This document shows, piece by piece, positions 35,900 through 44,061 of a stretch of DNA of 64,000 nt. The DNA is from Sporomusa acidovorans (GTDB taxonomy: Bacteria; Bacillota; Negativicutes; Sporomusales; Sporomusaceae): contig NZ_FNAM01000023.1 in NCBI RefSeq assembly GCF_900101845.1, positions 1 to 64,000 of the forward strand, given 5' to 3'. Under the pieces are notes generated by a model. It saw only the letters and a list, made by a program, of their open reading frames with translations, was not told the origin of the DNA and did not search any database. The translations under genes were made by a program, and so were the position numbers. How positions within the stretch are numbered: position 1 is the first letter of the stretch; every line of letters starts with the position of its first letter.

Positions 35900-37630
35900 A
35901 TGTTTAGTTTTTACTGGCGAAAGTTCATAGTCCCTTACTGGCTGTTGGCCTTGACAGCAGTGCTTTGTTTCATTGTTGCAAGTTTAGCCGGTTTGGCTGC
36001 GCCGTTGGTCGTTAAACTGCTTATTGACGATGCTTTGGCGGCAGGCAATATTAAATTTTTGCATTTCATTACGGCAAGTATTGTATTACTATACCTGATC
36101 CGGGGTTTATTTTCTTATTTTTACGGATACGGTATGGCTAAAGCCGGTAATAAAATGCTCGCTAAATTACGGCAGGATATGTTTACTAAACTGCAGTCAT
36201 TGGATTATGCCTATTTTATGAAAACTCCTTCCGGTGATCTTATTTCTTTGTTTACCAATGACATGTTATTTATTCAACAGGCAATTACTGTCGGCATTCC
36301 TGATGCTATCGTTGAATCGATGAATCTCTTGGCTATTATGGCGATTATGATTTATTTTGACTGGGAATTAGCTATGGTGACCTTTGCCACTTTACCATTT
36401 ATTATTGTGGCCATAAGCTTTTTTAACAATAAAATAGGCCGACTGGGACTGCTTGTCGAACATACTTTGGCTAAAGTTACGGCTATTATTCAACAGTCGC
36501 TTGTATCCGTTATGATTGTGCAGAGCTATGTGCGGGAAGAATACGAATATCGAAAATTTAGCGACAAGATACACCAAGCCGCTGATGATTTACTGAAAAC
36601 CCAGCGTTTAAGCGCAATTTTAGTATCCTTGGTTGAATTTCTCGCAGCTATTGGTTTAACAATTATTATTTGGTACGGCGGCCGTGAGGTGATTAACGGT
36701 CATTTGAGTATTGGCGGAATGTTTGCCTTTCTTGTCTATATCATCAATGTTCCCATGCCAATACGCAAAATTAGTCAAGCTATGACCTACCTGAAACTTG
36801 GTGCGATTGCCTGGAAACGGATTAATAGTTTGCTTAATGAGCAAATCCCATCAATTGTTGATGGTTATTTACCAATGCCTGTAGCAAAAGGTTTTGTCGA
36901 ATTTAAGGATGTTTCCTTTGCTTACCAACCAGGTAAATCTGTTTTGCAAAACATTAATATTGCGGCCAAACCAGGCGAGATTATTGCCATTGTCGGTCCC
37001 AGCGGCGCGGGTAAATCCTCGTTTGCTAATTTGCTTTTACGTTTTTACGATCCTGATAAGGGGACTATTTACGTAGACGGAATGGATATAAAAAATCTGA
37101 AACTTAACGCTTTAAGGCAGCATATCGGCTTTATTCAGCAAGAGCCCATCCTATTTAATGCTACGATTAGGGAAAATATTCGTTATGGATGTCTTGACGC
37201 GACAGACAGTCAGATTCAGCGAGCGGCTCAGTTATCCAATGCGGACGACTTCATCGGGTCTTTGCCGCAAGGCTATGATACAGTGGTAAGCGAATTGGGA
37301 GGGAATTTATCAGGAGGACAGCGGCAAAGAATTGCCATGGCCAGAGCGATCATTGCTGAACCTGCCATATTGCTTTTTGATGAGCCGACTGCTGCTCTTG
37401 ATGCGCAAACTGAAAAGCTGGTTATGGCTGATATACGGAAAGTGAGTGCCGGGAGAACGACTTTTATCATTACGCATAATATGTCTACCATAGCGGCTTC
37501 CGACCGAGTTGTTTATTTAATGGGTGGCCGGGTAGTCGAAACAGGTACGCACCAGGAACTTATTGATAAGGGTGGTTTGTATGCCAGGGCGGTTCAACTG
37601 GGTGAACTCGAACTATGCATAACCCATTAG
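35900..37630 (+). CDS. ABC exporter, fused membrane and ATPase domains (MsbA-like)
   Basis: 576 residues. Six membrane helices lie in the first 310 residues, then the ATPase domain: GPSGAGKSS (Walker A, near 366), LSGGQRQRIAMARA (signature), ILLFDEPTAALD (Walker B) and the switch histidine in FIITHNMS. It works as a homodimer or with a partner and exports lipids, lipid A-like compounds or drugs. There is no neighbour to specify the cargo. A diderm cell would need an MsbA-type flippase, but the sequence does not separate that from a multidrug exporter. A weak GCGGAG precedes the ATG. Confidence 0.93.
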   Translation: MFSFYWRKFIVPYWLLALTAVLCFIVASLAGLAAPLVVKLLIDDALAAGNIKFLHFITASIVLLYLIRGLFSYFYGYGMAKAGNKMLAKLRQDMFTKLQSLDYAYFMKTPSGDLISLFTNDMLFIQQAITVGIPDAIVESMNLLAIMAIMIYFDWELAMVTFATLPFIIVAISFFNNKIGRLGLLVEHTLAKVTAIIQQSLVSVMIVQSYVREEYEYRKFSDKIHQAADDLLKTQRLSAILVSLVEFLAAIGLTIIIWYGGREVINGHLSIGGMFAFLVYIINVPMPIRKISQAMTYLKLGAIAWKRINSLLNEQIPSIVDGYLPMPVAKGFVEFKDVSFAYQPGKSVLQNINIAAKPGEIIAIVGPSGAGKSSFANLLLRFYDPDKGTIYVDGMDIKNLKLNALRQHIGFIQQEPILFNATIRENIRYGCLDATDSQIQRAAQLSNADDFIGSLPQGYDTVVSELGGNLSGGQRQRIAMARAIIAEPAILLFDEPTAALDAQTEKLVMADIRKVSAGRTTFIITHNMSTIAASDRVVYLMGGRVVETGTHQELIDKGGLYARAVQLGELELCITH

Positions 37631-37643
37631 GAATAATGAAAAA

Positions 37644-37673
37644 ATTAGCGGCACAGTTGCCGCTAATTTTTTT
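37644..37673 (+). terminator. Terminator after the ABC exporter
   Basis: ATTAGCGGC / GCCGCTAAT arms with a 6-nt loop, then TTTTTTTG. Confidence 0.92.
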
Positions 37674-37819
37674 GATGTAATAGTTTGACACGGTGGTATT
37701 GAACACATGGCCAAAATTATAAATTGCTGGGGCAGCTTAACGGTACTTTAGGCGTTAACTTGTAATATTTCGATCATTTGCTATAATGATGATAAAATTA
37801 CATAATCAGGAGGACTATC

Positions 37820-38389
37820 ATGGACTATTCTAGATCACAAGCTTGGACGTTATTGCGTCAACATGTAAAAAGTGAAGTGCTTTTAAAACATTGTTTAGCT
37901 GTTGAAATTGCCATGCGGGCCTATGCAGCTAAATTTGACCAAAATGTAGAATACTGGGGAGCCGTAGGACTTCTCCATGATATTGATTTTGAGAAATACC
38001 CGGATGACCATCCCAATCATGTTAGACAGATTCTTACTGCCGCCGGTTATGATGGCCAGTTTGCCACAAATGTTGAATCTCATGCCCGCGATTGGCCTAA
38101 AGAGCGAACGTTGTTGCAAAAAACGTTGTTGGCGGTGGATGAATTGACCGGGTTTGTCATTGCCTGTGCATTAGTACGGCCGGACAAGAATCTGGACAAC
38201 CTGGAAGTTAAATCGGTTATGAAGAAATTTAAAGATAAAGCCTTTGCCCGCGCCGTTAACCGTGAAACATTGACGACAAGTGCACAAGACATGAATGTAG
38301 ATTTTAAGGAGCACATTGCCTTTGTTACCAAGGCATTAGCTCAGGCAGTGAAATTGCCTGAATATCAGGAGTTTCCGCTGGTAGGTTAA
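37820..38389 (+). CDS. HD-domain hydrolase
   Basis: 189 residues. The HD motif is in GLLHDIDFEKYP, with earlier KHCLAVEIAMRAYA and later VESHARDW, the usual order of metal ligands. Small stand-alone HD proteins of this type are phosphohydrolases of nucleotides, with unknown substrate. The start follows CAGGAGGACTATC. A TTGTAA/TATAAT pair with a 16-nt spacer lies near 37760-37788. Confidence 0.85.
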   Translation: MDYSRSQAWTLLRQHVKSEVLLKHCLAVEIAMRAYAAKFDQNVEYWGAVGLLHDIDFEKYPDDHPNHVRQILTAAGYDGQFATNVESHARDWPKERTLLQKTLLAVDELTGFVIACALVRPDKNLDNLEVKSVMKKFKDKAFARAVNRETLTTSAQDMNVDFKEHIAFVTKALAQAVKLPEYQEFPLVG

Positions 38390-38454
38390 GGCGGACATAA
38401 AAAGGACAAAAGGTGCATATAGATTAACGGAGGATAGCTAAGAGGAGAGAGAGA

Positions 38455-39048
38455 ATGGTAAAAAACGTTCTGAATAAACTTACTGTTAATCTAGATGACA
38501 CCAATGTCCGGGAAAAACTTTATGAACACCTAACAGCATTATTAAAACGTCAAGAAGGCATAAGCTTGCGGCCTATTGTGGCACTTTGTATTGGTTCGGA
38601 CCGTTATACGGGTGATGCCCTGGGGCCGTTAGTCGGAACCTATCTGGAAGAAAACACAGAGTGTAATGTATATGGTACACTGGAACACCCCATTCATGCG
38701 GGTAACTTTGTTGAGGCCTTAAATATCATTACGCACCGCCACCACCATCCACTCATTATTGCCATTGATGCCTGTCTTGGCAAAAGTCATGAAATTGGCA
38801 ATATTGAAATCTGGCAGGGAGGTTTGGCTGCGGGGATTGCGGTAGGCAATCGATTACCTACTGTCGGTGATATCTCGATTATCGGTGTCGTTAATGCCCA
38901 AAGTCAGATTGGCTATCTTGATTTGCAAAGTACCTCACTCGCTAAAGTGATGAAACTTAGTAAAGCCATTGGCGAAGCCATTGCTGATACTATGAATGTA
39001 TTGGTTATGGAATCTATCCCTGCCTGTACACAATCAGTCGCTAAATAG
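38455..39048 (+). CDS. yyaC: Spore protease YyaC
   Basis: 197 residues. LRPIVALCIGSDRYTGDALGPLVG, GTLEHPIHAGNF and IIAIDACLGKSHEIGNI are hallmarks of the YyaC/DUF1256 family of spore proteins, related in fold to the germination protease and to hydrogenase maturation proteases. The family is restricted to endospore formers, so it is good evidence that this organism sporulates. The start follows AGGAGAGAGAGA. It precedes the sigK locus by about 450 nt. No clear sigma-E, F or G promoter was found by eye. Confidence 0.95.
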   Translation: MVKNVLNKLTVNLDDTNVREKLYEHLTALLKRQEGISLRPIVALCIGSDRYTGDALGPLVGTYLEENTECNVYGTLEHPIHAGNFVEALNIITHRHHHPLIIAIDACLGKSHEIGNIEIWQGGLAAGIAVGNRLPTVGDISIIGVVNAQSQIGYLDLQSTSLAKVMKLSKAIGEAIADTMNVLVMESIPACTQSVAK

Positions 39049-39148
39049 TGATTAGAGAGCTCAGCTAATAGCGCTAAACCCTGGAAGGTTCTGACTGATA
39101 GCTCATTTATGTCAAAAAATTCAGTTCTATATTTTGGTTGACTAGAAA

Positions 39149-39221
39149 ACGAGATTGCAGTTCCAGCAACTGATGGGTAGTTAAAAAACTGCCTGTTGTC
39201 CTAGCTGAAATGCAATCTCGT
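39149..39221. terminator. Bidirectional terminator between yyaC and a small minus-strand gene
   Basis: Perfect 11-nt arms ACGAGATTGCA / TGCAATCTCGT with TTTT runs on both outer sides. Two converging genes meet here. Confidence 0.7.
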
Positions 39222-39239
39222 CTTTTGGTGTTGAAAATG

Positions 39240-39332
39240 TTACTCCTCTGGAAATAATTTATCCCAAAGCATATAGAGTACGACTAATGCACCGGCAAAG
39301 AATATGCCAATATCGGCAATATAGCGATCCAT
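39240..39332 (-). CDS. Single-helix membrane microprotein, 30 residues
   Basis: The product begins MDRYIADIGIFFAGALVVLY and ends MLWDKLFPEE: one hydrophobic helix with acidic ends. GGGAGGCTGAAAAGC places a good Shine-Dalgarno site nine bases before the ATG. It lies between the yyaC terminator and the sigK region and is read away from sigK, so both could share the 160-nt divergent control region. The protein is too short for family assignment. Its place beside sporulation genes hints at a spore role, but nothing proves it. Confidence 0.65.
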   Translation of the reverse strand: MDRYIADIGIFFAGALVVLYMLWDKLFPEE

Positions 39333-39501
39333 GCTTTTCAGCCTCCCGGATTAACATCTATTCTTATTTGGATTATATGCTACTTGCCTTGCTGGTGCAA
39401 GGACGAAAAGGGCAATTAAGAAATATTTTTATTGCCAGGCACATTCGGCTCGTCCTTGCCATAAGATTTAAGCGACAGATTTTTCGGGGGTGTATGACGT
39501 A

Positions 39502-39933
39502 ATGACTCTTTCGTTTTTTACGGTTCTGGCAACGTCAATTATTAAAGGCATCACCCTGCTTGTTTCGTACATAGCCAATAATACATTTCCTCTGCCATTA
39601 TCAGAAAAAGATGAGCAAATCTATTTACAAAGGCTTAAAGAAGGGGATGAGGTTGCCCGTAATGTGTTAATTGAACGCAACCTTAGACTAGTGGCTCATA
39701 TTGTAAAGAAATTTGATAATACCGGTGAGGACGTGGATGATCTAATTTCCATCGGCACCATTGGTCTTATCAAGGCCATTAATACTTTTGATCCGGCTAA
39801 AAAAATTAGATTAGCTACCTATGCTGCCCGTTGCATTGAAAATGAAATTCTCATGCATTTAAGGAGCACCCGGCGTATTCGTACTGAAGTGAGTTTATAT
39901 GATCCAATTGGTGTCGACAAAGAAGGAAATGAA
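39502..39933 (+). CDS. sigK: Sporulation sigma factor K, N-terminal part (interrupted by skin element)
   Basis: 144 codons of pro-sigma-K. The hydrophobic pro-peptide [16 protein letters not shown] resembles the region cut by SpoIVFB. Region 2 is present ([46 protein letters not shown]). The reading frame runs on through [14 protein letters not shown], where sigma-K sequence stops at AATGAA; the inserted DNA then adds unrelated residues up to a stop at 40009-40011. Excision joins codon GAA directly to ATT at 43648, giving a protein of about 237 residues, the normal length. ATG 39502 follows GGGGGTG; a GTG 12 nt earlier is possible. This is the mother-cell late sigma factor. Confidence 0.95.
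39928..39933 (+). other. Left attachment core of the skin element
   Basis: AATGAA inside GGAAATGAATTTACC. The match to the right core continues as TTAC after one mismatch. The B. subtilis skin uses AATGA, as I recall. Confidence 0.82.
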
Positions 39934-39976
39934 TTTACCCTAACCCTTTATCTGTTTTATCCCTCAATTAGGCGAT

Positions 39977-41554
39977 TTACTGGGGCAATCGAGGGTAAAG
40001 TACCAACGTGAAATCATCGTCGCGTTGGTCTTTTTCTTTTCGGTAGGTGGCATACTCTAGCACGGATTTTAGTATTCGGTTTTTTGCAGCAGGATCTTTG
40101 GTCTTGGAAAATACCGACAACGATTTTTTGAATTTGGGGATAATATCTTTCCTGGCTTTTTCTCGCTTGGTTTCATTCTTGATCACTAATTTCATATCTG
40201 CTATTGCTTTTTCCGTTTCTGCAACCCGTTTAGATAATTTCTGTGAACGTTCAAGGTAAGTAGCTTCATCATATATTCGTCTTTCAAGCAACTCGGGAAG
40301 ACGATCTTTCTGTTGGCCTAGTGTTGCTAATTCCTTTTCGAGAGTATGTAATATTTTTTTATAGATGCTGATCGTGTTTTCTTTTTTATTTTGGGGCTGA
40401 TATTTGCTCCACTGATTTTGATACTCTTCAACCCATGCTTCCAAGCCATCAAGCAATTGCTTCTCTATATACTCAAAACGGCTGCTCTTATTTGAGCATT
40501 GCGGATTGTAGCATATGAGATGAGGATATTGTTGACGCTTATACGGACGGTATACCATAGAACTGCCGCAAATGTCACATTTAACCAGCCCTGCCAGCGG
40601 ATTAGTAATACCATTACCATGGTGATAGGGGACGTGATATTTTCCTTTTAGAATGGCCTGTGTTTTGGCAAAAAGTTCTTTGGATACAAGCGGTTCATGC
40701 TTTCCCTCGACATCAATCCATTCTTCCCGAGGACGTGTCCTGGTATCGCGTCTTTTGTCCGGGTCGGCTGATTTCTTGCTTTCTTTCTTTTTCCACTGCA
40801 GCCGGCCAATGTATACTTCATTTTTTATGATATTTAAGACCATGGAGGATGCCCAAGGCCTTCCACTGTACGTTTTCTTGCCCATACGGTTTAATTCTGC
40901 GGCAATCTTATGCGCTCCCATTCTGCCGTCCATAGAATCATTTGTATATAACTCAAAAATAAGCTTTACTACCGGGGCTTGTTCGGGGTGGGGGACTAAC
41001 ATTCTATCCCGTCCTTTTTTTTCAATTTGATAGCCGTATGGCGGTCTTGTGCCAATATAATTGCCGTCTTGCACTGAACGGATTCTGCCGCCCTGCAACC
41101 GCCGGGTAATGATTTTTAATTCTTTGCGCGCCATAAATGCCTCGAATTCGGTGTATTCTTCATCGAACTCATCATTAAGATCGTAAATTTTTCTTTGGGT
41201 TACAATGTAAGTACCTGAGTTTTTAAAAGTCTTTAGTATAAGGCCCTGGTCTTCCATATCACCACGGCCAAGACGGTCAACTTCCATACACCATACAGAT
41301 TTCCATTTACCCTCGCCGACTTCTTTTAAAAGCTGCATCATCTCCGGACGATGGATAACACTTTCACCGGATACAATTTCCTCAAATACTGTTGTTATCT
41401 TGACGTTATTTTCTTTTGCAAGTCTAAAAAGTGCTTTTTTATGTTTGGCTAGGGTTTCACCTTCGCCGCGTGCTTCGGCTTCCTGATCCTCGCGTGACTT
41501 GCGCAGATAAAAACAAGCCGGTTCTAAATCCTGTTGTAAGCGTTGTTTCTTCAT
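39977..41554 (-). CDS. Large serine recombinase (SpoIVCA-like) of the skin element
   Basis: 525 residues. The N-terminal resolvase domain has the catalytic serine in [11 protein letters not shown] (S20) and [15 protein letters not shown]. The recombinase domain follows, then a zinc ribbon ([12 protein letters not shown]...CYNPQCSN). A coiled-coil stretch near residues 390-470 ([17 protein letters not shown] and after) and a basic end complete the fold. It should cut at the AATGAA sites and join the two parts of sigK. It is read opposite to sigK and ends 44 nt from the left core, as in other skin elements. GAGGTGAGACC gives its ribosome site. Mother-cell promoter sequences were not clear to me. 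Confidence 0.95.
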   Translation of the reverse strand: MKKQRLQQDLEPACFYLRKSREDQEAEARGEGETLAKHKKALFRLAKENNVKITTVFEEIVSGESVIHRPEMMQLLKEVGEGKWKSVWCMEVDRLGRGDMEDQGLILKTFKNSGTYIVTQRKIYDLNDEFDEEYTEFEAFMARKELKIITRRLQGGRIRSVQDGNYIGTRPPYGYQIEKKGRDRMLVPHPEQAPVVKLIFELYTNDSMDGRMGAHKIAAELNRMGKKTYSGRPWASSMVLNIIKNEVYIGRLQWKKKESKKSADPDKRRDTRTRPREEWIDVEGKHEPLVSKELFAKTQAILKGKYHVPYHHGNGITNPLAGLVKCDICGSSMVYRPYKRQQYPHLICYNPQCSNKSSRFEYIEKQLLDGLEAWVEEYQNQWSKYQPQNKKENTISIYKKILHTLEKELATLGQQKDRLPELLERRIYDEATYLERSQKLSKRVAETEKAIADMKLVIKNETKREKARKDIIPKFKKSLSVFSKTKDPAAKNRILKSVLEYATYRKEKDQRDDDFTLVLYPRLPQ

Positions 41555-41797
41555 GGTCTCACCTCTAAGGCGTAGTTATATAACAAAAATAGTAATCAAA
41601 GCGATAAAATATTCCTGATACGTTTTGTTTTAATGCTGCTTTGCGTTTCGTTCTTACAGTATTTAAGAGGTATTATAAAAAGTTCGATGCTAGGACAATT
41701 CAAATGTCAAAAAGGGATCATTATTACATTGATAGGTACTTCCGTTCAGATATATTTACGAAGAATTTAACATTATTATAGGGCAGTCCACGTTAAT

Positions 41798-41820
41798 CCC
41801 CGGCATATAAATTACCGGGG
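41798..41820 (+). promoter_or_regulatory. Hairpin covering the ribosome site of the 64-residue gene
   Basis: CCCCGG / CCGGGG with an 11-nt loop. The right arm contains most of the GGGGTGA Shine-Dalgarno site, so it could hold translation back. Confidence 0.5.
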
Positions 41821-41827
41821 TGATACT

Positions 41828-42022
41828 GTGGAATGCAAGTACGCGGCTACCTATCGTTTTCCTGGCAGAAAAGGTGTAGTTCATGTGGTAGCTCCACCGC
41901 CAATGTCTGAAGAAGAAAAAGAGAGAAGAGTCCGTATATACTATGAAGCTTGTTGGGATGCATGGAATTCCCTTTCTGTTGAGGAGCGACTAAGATTTAA
42001 TGCCGAATGCAAAGCCGAGTAA
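41828..42022 (+). CDS. Hypothetical protein in the skin element, 64 residues
   Basis: No family recognised. The protein is MECKYAATYRFPGRKGVVH followed by a proline stretch (VAPPPMSEEEKERRV) and a helical end (YYEACWDAWNSLSVEERLR). It is soluble and slightly acidic. The start is GTG just after GGGGTGATACT, which lies in a hairpin. It is read divergently from the recombinase gene, so both may share the 270-nt control region between them. Confidence 0.65.
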   Translation: MECKYAATYRFPGRKGVVHVVAPPPMSEEEKERRVRIYYEACWDAWNSLSVEERLRFNAECKAE

Positions 42023-42109
42023 AATCGGCTGCAATAAACAGGGACAAGCCGGGAAGTGACTACATGGAGATTCACAACATCCGCTTGTCCTGGATAAAAA
42101 AATAGACAA

Positions 42110-42132
42110 TAAAAAATCCCGACTAGCGGGAT
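42110..42132 (-). terminator. Terminator of the 48-residue gene
   Basis: ATCCCG / CGGGAT arms; on the minus strand the stem starts at the stop codon and ends in TTTTTTATTG. Confidence 0.75.
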
Positions 42133-42278
42133 TATGAAGGTAACCAAGCATCGTCTCCAACGTTTGGAGGTACGGACTCTTCTTTTTTGGGAACCTTGGG
42201 CGAGTCGGTTTCTTTAGCCTTTTTAGCTTCTTTTTGTCGTTGTATACTGCGAAATTGATCAAGAGTTCTACCGCCCAT
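42132..42278 (-). CDS. Small charged protein in the skin element, 48 residues
   Basis: The protein starts MGGRTLDQFRSIQRQKEAK and continues with lysine/glutamate repeats (KAKETDSPKVPKKEE) to an acidic end DDAWLPS. AAGGAGGATGAATC before the ATG is a perfect ribosome site and a terminator overlaps the stop, so it is a real gene although too short for automatic calls. It is probably disordered. No function is evident. Confidence 0.7.
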   Translation of the reverse strand: MGGRTLDQFRSIQRQKEAKKAKETDSPKVPKKEESVPPNVGDDAWLPS

Positions 42279-42459
42279 GATTCATCCTCCTTAGTATTTT
42301 TATGAGAATATACTTACCCAATATATGATATGCACGTAAGATATATATTATTCATAAATTTACAGGTAGAGGGACTTTTATGCAGATTGATTGGGTATGG
42401 GGTACGCTGGGTAAATCTTTGGCAAAAGTCTGGTGAACAAGTTGGATGCATTTTACTGG

Positions 42460-42948
42460 TTAAATTTTTTTGCTGAAATAAATACATCCCCTGCGGTAGA
42501 AAGTAACAAAAATTTTTGAAACTAGTAATGACAGCGTAAGTGTGGAAAAGGTAGCAAACCAGCTCCAGCCGCTGTACTTAATAAGGTTGGTATAGAGTTC
42601 AAGAGGATATTCTATTGCTGTAATCCCGGCACTGAACAGTAGCGCATGACCGATTATGCCGCCTAGACCCCGTGTGCGGGTAGTTTGGTTATACAAAATG
42701 CACAAAACCGGGAATGCCCATATCTCAAAAAGTATACTGGTTTCAAAATATTTTGGCAGTAGACGAACCGGATATTCTAAGAGCCTGAGACTATGAACTG
42801 TGGATCCTAAAATAAAATCTAGGGTACATTGAAAAAAGAAGACAGCAACCCAAATTCGGAAATATTGCCAGTCAATTACATAAATCACTAATAACAAAGT
42901 GATTATGAACGACAGTATCATAATAAGTTGGTCCCAATAAAGACTCAT
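42460..42948 (-). CDS. CBO0543-family membrane protein
   Basis: 162 residues, five hydrophobic helices. Conserved features I associate with the CBO0543 family of clostridia and bacilli are LEYPVRLLPKYFETSILFEIWAFP near the middle and AIEYPLELYTNLIKYSGWSW later. The function of the family is unknown; it is common in spore formers. It is the largest passenger gene of the skin element. If it is expressed from the chromosome it would be lost from the mother cell after excision but kept in the spore. The ribosome site is weak (GGAGAAATCTA). Confidence 0.75.
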   Translation of the reverse strand: MSLYWDQLIMILSFIITLLLVIYVIDWQYFRIWVAVFFFQCTLDFILGSTVHSLRLLEYPVRLLPKYFETSILFEIWAFPVLCILYNQTTRTRGLGGIIGHALLFSAGITAIEYPLELYTNLIKYSGWSWFATFSTLTLSLLVSKIFVTFYRRGCIYFSKKI

Positions 42949-43326
42949 TAGATTTCTCCATTAAATATCCATAAAAGCTCTTAGCTTTTTACTGATAAGA
43001 AGTAACTACCGGCCGGGGAGGGATAATTTTTAACTGGATTACAAGTCCTGTCCAAACCCAATGATCCAAACAATTATGAAACGCACAATATAAAACATCG
43101 TTAACCACTAAAATAGCATAGCTTGAAAATGTAATTTTAATACCAACGAAAAGGAGATATCATGACAGTAGCAGGCCTGCTAACAACACGCCGAATGACT
43201 GCGTGTAGTTGAATATGTTAAAAGCGGTAGGCCGGGATAGATGGCGTGATATTAATAACAGCCATTTAAACTATTTAAAGGAAATAATTTCCTTATGTCG
43301 AAATAACCAAAGAAGGAGTTGATGTA
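42949..43326. other. Gap within the skin element
   Basis: Nothing certain. AAGGAGATATC precedes an ATG at 43162 that opens a frame of only 16 codons (MTVAGLLTTRRMTACS); a one-base shift would extend it to VVEYVKSGRPG, so it may be the relic of a small gene. The rest is AT-rich without recognisable structure. Confidence 0.4.
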
Positions 43327-43488
43327 ATGAAATGCTTAATTTGTGATAAGGCTATGCCATTTGATTGTACGTGTTCTGATATGGGGAAACGAATTCAGCT
43401 TGTTAGAGATGCTAAGCAATTAATAGATAACGAGGAAACCTTTAAAACGTTTATCAAAGCTAAGCTAAATGTTGATTTGGAACAATAA
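43327..43488 (+). CDS. Small cysteine-rich protein in the skin element, 53 residues
   Basis: MKCLICDKAMPFDCTCSDMG at the start has CxxC and CxC, a likely zinc site, followed by a helical, lysine-rich tail (LVRDAKQLIDNEETFKTFIK). AAGGAGTTGATGTA before the ATG is a good ribosome site and a terminator follows. It resembles small zinc-finger proteins of phages and plasmids in size only. It is read in the same direction as sigK. Confidence 0.65.
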   Translation: MKCLICDKAMPFDCTCSDMGKRIQLVRDAKQLIDNEETFKTFIKAKLNVDLEQ

Positions 43489-43552
43489 CCTATGAATTGG
43501 GCCCTTGGCAGGTGAGAATTGGAAGGCCAACTGACCTTGAGGTAGGACGATA

Positions 43553-43583
43553 AACTCCTGGTGTGATACCGGGGGTTATTTTT
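43553..43583 (+). terminator. Terminator before the right end of the skin element
   Basis: AACTCCTGGT / ACCGGGGGTT arms (wobbles included) and a TATTTTTAT tail. It would stop skin transcripts from entering the second part of sigK. Confidence 0.75.
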
Positions 43584-43641
43584 ATATAAATACAATATTA
43601 TATGGAAGAAATTTATAAAATACAGATAAACACTAAGTGTT

Positions 43642-43647
43642 AATGAA
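43642..43647 (+). other. Right attachment core of the skin element
   Basis: AATGAA inside TGTTAATGAAATTACATT. Read in the sigK frame it gives N-E followed by ITLIDVLGT, the expected continuation. Confidence 0.82.
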
Positions 43648-43929
43648 ATTACATTGATAGACGTATTGGGAACGGCGCCGGATGTTGTGGGGGAGGCCGT
43701 AGAAAGTTTGTGTGAACAGGAACGGTTAAATCGGGAAATTCACCGGCTGACTGCCAGGGAAAAATGGGTACTAGAAATGCGCTTCGGACTGCCTGACGGC
43801 AGTCGCAAAACCCAGCGTGATATTGCCAAAATACTAGGGATTTCACGAAGTTACGTTAGTAGAATAGAAAAACATGCGATTACTAAGTTGGGAAAGACAT
43901 TATCTGCGGGTGACACTCCCCATAAGTAG
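43642..43929 (+). CDS. sigK: Sporulation sigma factor K, C-terminal part
   Basis: This frame lacks a start and ribosome site of its own. It encodes ITLIDVLGTAPD followed by sigma region 4 (LTAREKWVLEMRFGL, TQRDIAKILGISRSYVSRIEK), which binds the -35 box. It is continuous with the first part only after the 3714-bp element is removed. The protein ends KTLSAGDTPHK. In B. subtilis the equivalent fragment was named spoIIIC. In cells with the element present no working sigma-K can be made. Confidence 0.95.
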   Translation, partial: NEITLIDVLGTAPDVVGEAVESLCEQERLNREIHRLTAREKWVLEMRFGLPDGSRKTQRDIAKILGISRSYVSRIEKHAITKLGKTLSAGDTPHK

Positions 43930-43963
43930 GCTAGGATAAACCAATGGGATTATAGTAATGAGG

Positions 43964-44008
43964 AAAAGAGGCTGTTTTGTGTGTAGCGGGCAATCTCTTT
44001 TGTTTTTA
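43964..44008 (+). terminator. Possible terminator after sigK
   Basis: AAAAGAG / CTCTTTT arms with a long loop, then GTTTTTAC. The stem is short, so this is tentative. Confidence 0.4.
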
Positions 44009-44061
44009 CGATGACCATGTTATAATTTTTGGTAATCGATATTAACAAACCGGAGGAGAAA

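Larger units (their letters stand above)
39928..43647. mobile_element. skin-like element interrupting sigK (about 3.7 kb)
   Basis: Bounded by AATGAA direct repeats at 39928-39933 and 43642-43647, one unit of 3714 bp would leave as a circle. It carries a large serine recombinase next to the left end and four small genes. The same plan is known from Bacillus subtilis and Clostridioides difficile, where recombinase SpoIVCA removes the element in the mother cell. This one is much smaller than those two as I recall (48 and about 15 kb). The coding frame is restored exactly by excision. Confidence 0.93.

Noticed and set aside
39502-40011. sigK as a simply truncated pseudogene
   Set aside because: The missing C-terminal part lies 3.7 kb downstream in frame, with matching AATGAA sites and a serine recombinase between them, which is the skin arrangement.
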